Assembly (NCBI GenBank): GCA_020846025.1
Contig: JADLER010000138.1
Coordinates: 1-32,417 of the forward strand
Direction of reading: 5' to 3'
Length of the DNA: 32,417 bases
DNA from: Bacteroidia bacterium
GTDB lineage: Bacteria; Bacteroidota; Bacteroidia; B-17B0; Aurantibacillaceae
Under the pieces are notes generated by a model, which had not been told where the DNA came from, made no database searches, and saw only the letters and a list, made by a program, of their open reading frames with translations. Below are positions 27,459 to 32,417 of this stretch, piece by piece (position 1 is the stretch's first letter; every line of letters starts with the position of its first letter). Position numbers and translations under genes: made by a program.

Positions 27459-27467
27459 TAAAGTTTG
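27459..27467 (+). promoter_or_regulatory. Possible internal promoter element upstream of gldK
   Basis: TAAAGTTTG resembles TAnnTTTG with one inserted base, in the 190-bp gap between porP and gldK. No -33 element at the right distance and no terminator after porP is visible, so gldK could equally be read through from porP. Confidence 0.2.
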
Positions 27468-27552
27468 GGATTATAAACAAAAAGAAAGTGAAATGATACT
27501 CTAAAAAAAAGCAACAAGAGAACCTTTCACTTAAAAACAAAAACAAAGCACT

Positions 27553-29097
27553 ATGAAAAAACTAATTGTATTAGCTTCCTTTATTGCAGTTGTTACTGGA
27601 TGTAACAAAAGACAAGGAGAGTTAGTCGGAGTAGCTGGTAGAGAACAATGGTTTCAACCAGATCCATTTGGTACCTTGTATATTCCAATGGGAAGTTATC
27701 ACATGGGACCAAGCGACGAAGAGGTTACAATGGCTCATACCGCTAAATCAAAAATGGTTTCAGTTCAGGCATTTTACATTGATGATTCAGAGATTTCAAA
27801 TAATGAGTATCGTCAGTTTGTATATTGGGTGCGCGACTCAATTGCTCGTAAATTATTAGCTAATGGTTCTGGACCTGATGCAGAGGAATTTCAAATACCT
27901 CAAGAGGACTTTTTAGCAATGTTTCCTATATATAAAGGTGATAATAATTTACAAGATCCATATATTAATTGGGAAAGCAAAATTAAGTGGGATAGTGACG
28001 ATGAAGATTATCGTTTAGATTTACAACCATTATATTTACCTGAAGGAGAACGTTTCTATAACCGTAAAGAAATAGATGCTCGTAAATTAAATTATGAATA
28101 TTATAGAATTGATATTCGTTTAGCAGCTTCTAAATCTAATCGTTTTGTGCCTCAAAAATCGTTGGATATTCAAGATGCAGCTCACGAGTATAAAAAGGCA
28201 GAATATATCAATGGAGTTCACTTAAATGATGGTCAAAATGGTGTACCAGGTCAGTTATCTACTCCTGTAGGTGATCCTGGAAAAGACCCTAAAACTTTAG
28301 GTACTTATAATGTAGAAGATCAAGTAGCTGTTGGACAAGGAAATTATATCCGTCGTGAGAGAAAAGGAGTTGATCGTTCTGTATTCATAATAAAAGATGT
28401 AATTAATGTTTATCCAGATACTTTATGTTGGGTTCATGATTTTACTTATTCATTTAATGAACCAATGACTAATATGTATTTTTGGCATCCAGCTTATGAT
28501 AATTATCCTGTAGTGGGTATTACATGGAAACAAGCTCGTGCATTTAGTATTTGGCGTTCTAACTTATTAAATAACTTTTTAATTGGTAATGGAATGACTA
28601 TAGTAAATGATTTCCGCTTACCTACCGAATCTGAATGGGAATATGCTGCTCGCGGTGGAAACGCCTTATCTCCTTATCCTTGGGGCGGTCCATATATCCG
28701 TAATGCCAGAGGTTGTTTCTTAGGTAACTTTAAACCAATGCGTGGTTCATATATAGATGATGGTGGTTTTCACTCAGTTTATATTTACTCGTATAATCCT
28801 AATGATTATGGTTTATATTGTATGGCTGGAAATGTGGCAGAATGGACAAGTAACGCTTTTGATGAATCAGCTTACGATTTTGACCATGATTTAAACCCAG
28901 ACTACGTTTATGAAGCCCAAGATAAAGAAGCAAATGTTTTAAAACGTAAAGTAATTCGTGGTGGATCATGGAAAGATGTTGGTTACTATTTACAAGTAAG
29001 TTCTAGAACTTACGAATATCAAGATACTGCAAAAGCTTATATTGGATTCCGTAACGTAATGACCTACTTAGGTCGTTCAAAAGGTGACGAAATTTAA
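27553..29097 (+). CDS. gldK: T9SS/gliding lipoprotein GldK (PorK)
   Basis: An outer-membrane lipoprotein of 514 residues that forms the periplasmic ring of the T9SS with GldN. The lipobox is V14-T15-G16-C17, so the mature protein starts at C17. The body is a formylglycine-generating-enzyme/sulfatase-modifying domain: IPMGSYHMGPSDEE (about residues 45-58), FYIDDSEISNNEYRQFVYWV, RLPTESEWEYAARGGNALSP, YCMAGNVAEWTSNAF, VIRGGSWKDV and a C-terminal GFRNVMT. In GldK this domain is structural rather than catalytic. An insert between about 120 and 290 is typical of GldK and absent from simple SUMF1 proteins. GldJ is a related lipoprotein, but the operon context identifies GldK. gldL follows after a 73-nt gap. 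Confidence 0.95.
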   Translation: MKKLIVLASFIAVVTGCNKRQGELVGVAGREQWFQPDPFGTLYIPMGSYHMGPSDEEVTMAHTAKSKMVSVQAFYIDDSEISNNEYRQFVYWVRDSIARKLLANGSGPDAEEFQIPQEDFLAMFPIYKGDNNLQDPYINWESKIKWDSDDEDYRLDLQPLYLPEGERFYNRKEIDARKLNYEYYRIDIRLAASKSNRFVPQKSLDIQDAAHEYKKAEYINGVHLNDGQNGVPGQLSTPVGDPGKDPKTLGTYNVEDQVAVGQGNYIRRERKGVDRSVFIIKDVINVYPDTLCWVHDFTYSFNEPMTNMYFWHPAYDNYPVVGITWKQARAFSIWRSNLLNNFLIGNGMTIVNDFRLPTESEWEYAARGGNALSPYPWGGPYIRNARGCFLGNFKPMRGSYIDDGGFHSVYIYSYNPNDYGLYCMAGNVAEWTSNAFDESAYDFDHDLNPDYVYEAQDKEANVLKRKVIRGGSWKDVGYYLQVSSRTYEYQDTAKAYIGFRNVMTYLGRSKGDEI

Positions 29098-29103
29098 TAG
29101 AAG

Positions 29104-29165
29104 AACAAACACAAAAACAAACACAAAAACAATTAATCAAACAATCACTAACTAAACAAAAAAAA
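29104..29165 (+). repeat. G-free A/C-rich leader of gldL with a tandem 12-mer
   Basis: A 62-nt run without any G fills the gldK-gldL gap. It contains two adjacent perfect copies of ACAAACACAAAA (29105-29116 and 29117-29128). Such sequence is almost free of secondary structure and there is no Shine-Dalgarno; it may help ribosome loading on gldL. A similar A/C-rich stretch precedes the gldK ATG (27531-27548). Confidence 0.6.
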
Positions 29166-29170
29166 GACCT

Positions 29171-29965
29171 ATGAGCAAATTACCTAAAGTAACCGGTTTT
29201 AAAAAGTATCTTCACTTAGCATCTTGTTTTGGTGCATCAATCGTAATTATTGGAGCGTTATTTAAAATTATGCACTGGCCTGGTGCATCTGCAGCCTTAA
29301 TTGGTGGATTAGGAACCGAGGCCTTATTATTCTGTTTATTTGGTCTTGATATTCCACATGAGGAATATGACTGGACTTTAGCTTATCCAGAATTAAGTGG
29401 TATGGGAGCGCATGAAGATGAGCACCATAAAGATAGTGGCTTACCAATTTCTAATCAACTAGATAATATGTTAGCTGACGCAAAAATTGGTCCTGAATTA
29501 ATTGAAAGTTTAGGCGTAGGTATGCGTTCATTAAGCGATAATGCAAGTAAAATTAGTGATATCACAAATGCATCTGTAGCAACAAATGAATATGTTGATA
29601 GTGTAAAATCTGCATCAAAAAATGTTTCTCATTTAGCAGATACATATAGCAAAGCAGCAGAGTCAATTTCTAGCTTAGCTCAATCTAACGATGCTGGTCA
29701 TTCTATTGGTGATTCATTAAACTCTGTAGCTAAAAATTTATCAGCTTTAAATGCAACTTACGAATTACAATTACAAGGATCTCGTGGTCATTTAGAAGCA
29801 ACTGAAAAATTCTATGGAGGATTAGGTGAATTAATGAAGAATTTACACGATTCAGTTGAAGATACTAAAAAATATCGTGCTGAAATGTCTCAATTATCTA
29901 GTAATTTAACTGCCCTTAACACTATCTACGGAAATATGTTAAGTGCTATGAATTTCAATAAATAA
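29171..29965 (+). CDS. gldL: T9SS/gliding motor protein GldL (PorL)
   Basis: An inner-membrane protein of 264 residues that forms, with GldM, the proton-motive-force-driven motor of the T9SS; its family forms a pentamer around a GldM dimer. Two N-terminal membrane helices are visible at about 14-33 (HLASCFGASIVIIGALFKI) and 40-59, joined by the conserved MHWPGA turn. E50 in GGLGTEALLFCLFGLD is the buried glutamate expected to take part in proton transport. A cytoplasmic region of about 200 residues follows, rich in Ser, Asn and Ala heptads, suggesting coiled coil. A perfect 14-bp hairpin follows the stop, before gldM. Confidence 0.95.
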   Translation: MSKLPKVTGFKKYLHLASCFGASIVIIGALFKIMHWPGASAALIGGLGTEALLFCLFGLDIPHEEYDWTLAYPELSGMGAHEDEHHKDSGLPISNQLDNMLADAKIGPELIESLGVGMRSLSDNASKISDITNASVATNEYVDSVKSASKNVSHLADTYSKAAESISSLAQSNDAGHSIGDSLNSVAKNLSALNATYELQLQGSRGHLEATEKFYGGLGELMKNLHDSVEDTKKYRAEMSQLSSNLTALNTIYGNMLSAMNFNK

Positions 29966-29980
29966 TTTTAACCACTAAAT

Positions 29981-30012
29981 AAAGGAAATGAAGATAATTC
30001 TTCATTTCCTTT
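29981..30012 (+). terminator. Perfect 14-bp hairpin between gldL and gldM
   Basis: AAAGGAAATGAAGA (29981-29994) pairs without mismatch with TCTTCATTTCCTTT (29999-30012) around the 4-nt loop TAAT. There is no U-tract beyond the stem's own TTT, so it may be a leaky terminator, a 3'-end stabiliser of the upstream mRNA or a processing site rather than a full stop. It lies inside an otherwise co-directional operon. Confidence 0.7.
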
Positions 30013-30056
30013 AATGAAAAAATTTAATAACCATTAATCAAAAAATTATTTAAGCA

Positions 30057-31724
30057 ATGGCAGGCGGTAAAGAAACACCTAGACAGAAGATGATTGGTAT
30101 GATGTACCTCGTACTAACAGCACTTTTAGCGATGAATGTATCTAAACAAATTTTACAAGGTTATTTGTCTGTAAATGAAAGTTTAGTTAAATCTAAAAAG
30201 AATCTCGAAGAAAATAATAAAAGAGTAGCTGAAGCATTTCAACATGCCCTTGAAGGTAATGCAGCGGCAAAACCTTATTATGAAAAGGCTCAACAAGCTC
30301 AAAAAGAGATTAACGAAGTTTATAAGTATATTGGGGAGTTAAGAGCAAAAATTGTAGCTCATACTGAACCAACAGCTCAAGAAAACGAAAAAATAGCTGA
30401 TACCCTTAACCTAAGACACATGGAAAAAATTGATGACTATGATATTCCTAGTCATGTGTTGGGTATTGCTGAACCAAAAGAACCAGAAAAAGGTCCATTT
30501 ACGGCATACGAATTACGTCAAAAATTAAATGGATTACATGATAAATTAGTAGCAATGGTGGATGCAATGCAAAAAGATCCTGCTACCAAATTTTTAGATG
30601 ATGATTACAAAGGAATTAAGAAAAAATTTGAGAGTATTAAACCTACTGATAGTAAACGCGTTGAAGACGGTGTTGAATTTAATTGGGAAATGGATAACTT
30701 TTATCATTTACCATTAGCTGCAGTTTATACCAACTTAAATAAATTTCAAAATGACTTAAAAAACATAGAAGCTGAAGTATTGCAAGTGTTTTCAGGTGCA
30801 AGTGGTAAATTAGCAATTAAATTTGATGCGATTAAAGCACGTGTAGTTGCGCCTTCTTCTTATATCCAAGCAGGACAAAAATATACAGCTAATATCTTCT
30901 TAGCAGCATCATCATCTAAATTAGCGTCTGGAGACATGGAGGTTTTAGTAGGTGTAGATTCTGCTGCTGCTGCTGCGGGTCAAAAAGGTACTAATGTAGA
31001 TATAATTGGCGGTGAGGGTGTGTATGAAGTTGGAACAAGCGGAATGGGAGATCAAGAATATAAAGGGGTTATTAAATACAAAAATCCTGATGGAACATTT
31101 AAATATTATCCATTCTCTGGTGCTTATAAAGTAGCACCTCCTTCTGCAGCAGTTTCTGCTGATCAAATGAATGTATTTTATGCTGGTGTGCCTAATCCAG
31201 TTACAGCAAGTGCTGCAGGTGTATCTCCTGCCGATATTCAAGTATCTGCTTCTGGAGCAGGTGTACGTGTAAGCCCTAAAGGAAATGGAAAATTTGAATT
31301 TAATTTTAGTGGAACTGGCGATTGTATGGTTACTGTATCAGCCAAAACAAAAGATGGAGTAAAAGCTCAAGGTCCACCCATTAAATTTCGCGTAAAACCT
31401 TTACCAAAACCAGAGTTAAAGTTGAGTGGTAAATTTGCACCATCAGAACTTAAAAAAGGAGAATTAGCTTTAATAGGTGGTTTAGGAGCAGGTGCTAATG
31501 GATTTGATTTTCAAGCAAACTATGTAGTTATGCAATGGGAAGTTACTGCAAAAAATAATGGTAAATTAGCTAATGCTACTGGTAATGGCCCTAGTTTAGA
31601 TGGTGCTGCAAAACAAGCTTTATCAAAAGCAGACGTAGGTTCGAGAGTATATTTTGATGCGAAAATTAAAGGCCCAGATGGCAAGGTAACTTCTGTAACT
31701 ACAGGTGTTAAGGTGTTAAGATAG
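30057..31724 (+). CDS. gldM: T9SS/gliding motor protein GldM (PorM)
   Basis: A 555-residue inner-membrane protein whose single N-terminal helix (about residues 14-33, IGMMYLVLTALLAMNVSKQI) joins the GldL motor and whose long periplasmic shaft reaches the GldK/GldN ring. The start MAGGKETPRQKMIGMMYLV is highly conserved in the family. A helical D1 region (about 35-220) is followed by Ig-like beta domains D2-D4; examples are FAGVPNPV-like FYAGVPNPVTASAAGV (about 375-390) and the C-terminal VYFDAKIKGPDGK. Length matches the family's usual 510-550. It is 91 nt downstream of gldL, behind the hairpin, and 23 nt upstream of gldN. Confidence 0.95.
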   Translation: MAGGKETPRQKMIGMMYLVLTALLAMNVSKQILQGYLSVNESLVKSKKNLEENNKRVAEAFQHALEGNAAAKPYYEKAQQAQKEINEVYKYIGELRAKIVAHTEPTAQENEKIADTLNLRHMEKIDDYDIPSHVLGIAEPKEPEKGPFTAYELRQKLNGLHDKLVAMVDAMQKDPATKFLDDDYKGIKKKFESIKPTDSKRVEDGVEFNWEMDNFYHLPLAAVYTNLNKFQNDLKNIEAEVLQVFSGASGKLAIKFDAIKARVVAPSSYIQAGQKYTANIFLAASSSKLASGDMEVLVGVDSAAAAAGQKGTNVDIIGGEGVYEVGTSGMGDQEYKGVIKYKNPDGTFKYYPFSGAYKVAPPSAAVSADQMNVFYAGVPNPVTASAAGVSPADIQVSASGAGVRVSPKGNGKFEFNFSGTGDCMVTVSAKTKDGVKAQGPPIKFRVKPLPKPELKLSGKFAPSELKKGELALIGGLGAGANGFDFQANYVVMQWEVTAKNNGKLANATGNGPSLDGAAKQALSKADVGSRVYFDAKIKGPDGKVTSVTTGVKVLR

Positions 31725-31736
31725 TACTAATTAAAA

Positions 31737-31742
31737 AAGGAG
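31737..31742 (+). promoter_or_regulatory. Strong Shine-Dalgarno before gldN
   Basis: AAGGAG lies 5 nt before the gldN ATG. The other genes of this operon, and most in the window, have A-rich leaders without such a site, so it is unusual here and also fixes the gldN start. Confidence 0.6.
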
Positions 31743-31747
31743 TAAAT

Positions 31748-32417
31748 ATGAAACAAGTAAAATTTGGTTTACTAATGTTGATAGTTTTAACATCAGCATT
31801 TAATGCAATCGCTCAACAGAGTGTTTTTCAACCAGGTGATTATAAAGATGGAATTTACGAAAAGGAAAATTCAACAAATCGTAAGTTTATCCCTTATACG
31901 CATTTACGTGAAGCAGATGTAGCTTGGGAAAAACGTGTGTGGAGAAGATTAGATATGCGTGAAAAACAAAATCAACAGCTGTATTACCCTACTTTACCTG
32001 TTGTAAGTCGTATTTCTTTAATGCAATTAATTCAAAAATATGTATTATCAGGTGCAATTATACCTTTTGCTGACGAAGAATTCTTGCAACCAATAGAGTT
32101 ATCTGTAATTCGCGACAAGATGGTTATTAGAGAAGATTCGGCTGATGTTGAAGAATATGATGCAGAGGGTAACTCTTTTATGGTTAAAAAACCTGGCGCA
32201 GTAGATTCTACTTGGACGTATGAGTTTTTCTCATCTCTTGGATTAAAAGAAGATTGGTTCTTTGACAAACAAAAATCAGTGCTTGAAGTTAGAATTTTAG
32301 CTATGGAATTCAATGTAATTAATCCTAAAAAAGTTGACTTAGGTGAGTTCCCAGTATTTTATACCTATTTTCCAGCATGTCGTCCATTCTTAGCAAAACA
32401 TGAAGTTTATAATGCTA
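31748..32417 (+). CDS. gldN: T9SS/gliding protein GldN (PorN), 3' end cut by window edge
   Basis: This frame starts at ATG 31748 and remains open to the edge (223 complete codons). It has a signal peptide (residues 1-23, ending NAIAQ) and then the GldN family sequence: RKFIPYTHLREADVAWEKRV followed by WRRLDMREKQNQQLYYP (about residues 45-82), ISLMQLIQKYVLSGAIIPFAD, and near the edge VFYTYFPACRPFLAKHEVYN. GldN/PorN is a periplasmic protein that binds the GldK lipoprotein to form the ring contacted by GldM. The family is usually about 300-360 residues, so roughly the last third is missing. A strong Shine-Dalgarno precedes it. Confidence 0.93.
   Translation, partial: MKQVKFGLLMLIVLTSAFNAIAQQSVFQPGDYKDGIYEKENSTNRKFIPYTHLREADVAWEKRVWRRLDMREKQNQQLYYPTLPVVSRISLMQLIQKYVLSGAIIPFADEEFLQPIELSVIRDKMVIREDSADVEEYDAEGNSFMVKKPGAVDSTWTYEFFSSLGLKEDWFFDKQKSVLEVRILAMEFNVINPKKVDLGEFPVFYTYFPACRPFLAKHEVYNA

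Noticed and set aside
30945-31241. 98-codon minus-strand open frame inside gldM.
   Set aside because: It is antisense to a conserved gene, lacks any recognisable domain, and its composition is the shadow of gldM codons.
32032-32313. 93-codon minus-strand open frame near the right edge.
   Set aside because: It is antisense to the gldN reading frame, which matches a known family through the whole region.
1-32417. CRISPR arrays, insertion sequences, tRNA or rRNA genes.
   Set aside because: No regularly spaced repeats, transposase-like frames, terminal inverted repeats or cloverleaf/rRNA segments were noticed on reading; a tRNA-scan or repeat search was not possible.

Overview
This window comes from a member of the Bacteroidota. 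It is AT-rich and carries two loci of the type IX secretion system (T9SS), which is confined to that phylum and its close relatives: porV-porU at about 4.4-10.6 kb on the minus strand, and porP/sprF-gldK-gldL-gldM-gldN at about 26.4-32.4 kb on the plus strand. It also has a secreted protein with a T9SS C-terminal sorting domain, an MqnD of the futalosine menaquinone pathway, and several promoters of the Bacteroidota type (TAnnTTTG at -7). The order or genus cannot be fixed from the sequence alone; gldJ, which lies beside porU in some flavobacteria, is absent here.

Layout. 1-0.8 kb: the last 37 codons of an unknown gene, then a GNAT acetyltransferase. 0.9-4.4 kb: gltX (minus), divergent from a membrane TPR-SpoIIE phosphatase. 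4.4-11.8 kb: a minus-strand block of a polytopic, probably GT-C-like membrane protein, porV and the sortase porU. 11.8-14.5 kb: pssA, a 344-bp non-coding stretch, a T9SS cargo protein and a bidirectional terminator. 14.5-21.2 kb: a minus-strand run of housekeeping genes: acylphosphatase, gcvP, a YfcE-like metallophosphoesterase that seems to start at CTG, an M13 metallopeptidase and mqnD. 21.3-25.4 kb: a compact plus-strand operon of a sugar-nucleotide aminotransferase (WbpE/PorR-like), a TPR protein, ugd and a UDP-glucuronate decarboxylase. 25.4-26.2 kb: a cyclase-family hydrolase on the minus strand. 26.4 kb to the end: the T9SS/gliding core operon, with gldN running off the right edge.

How the genes fit together. 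GldL and GldM form the proton-driven motor and GldK and GldN the periplasmic ring. PorP/SprF is an outer-membrane partner, PorV shuttles cargo and PorU is the sortase that cleaves the C-terminal signal. In Porphyromonas the anchor for sorted cargo is A-LPS, whose synthesis needs the aminotransferase PorR. The aminotransferase-ugd-uxs operon between the two T9SS loci could therefore supply surface-glycan precursors, though that link is an inference.

No wholly new system is evident. The points most worth a second look are a perfect 14-bp hairpin between gldL and gldM, the CTG start of the metallophosphoesterase gene, very short or absent 5' leaders, an enlarged PorU, and the G-free leader of gldL.
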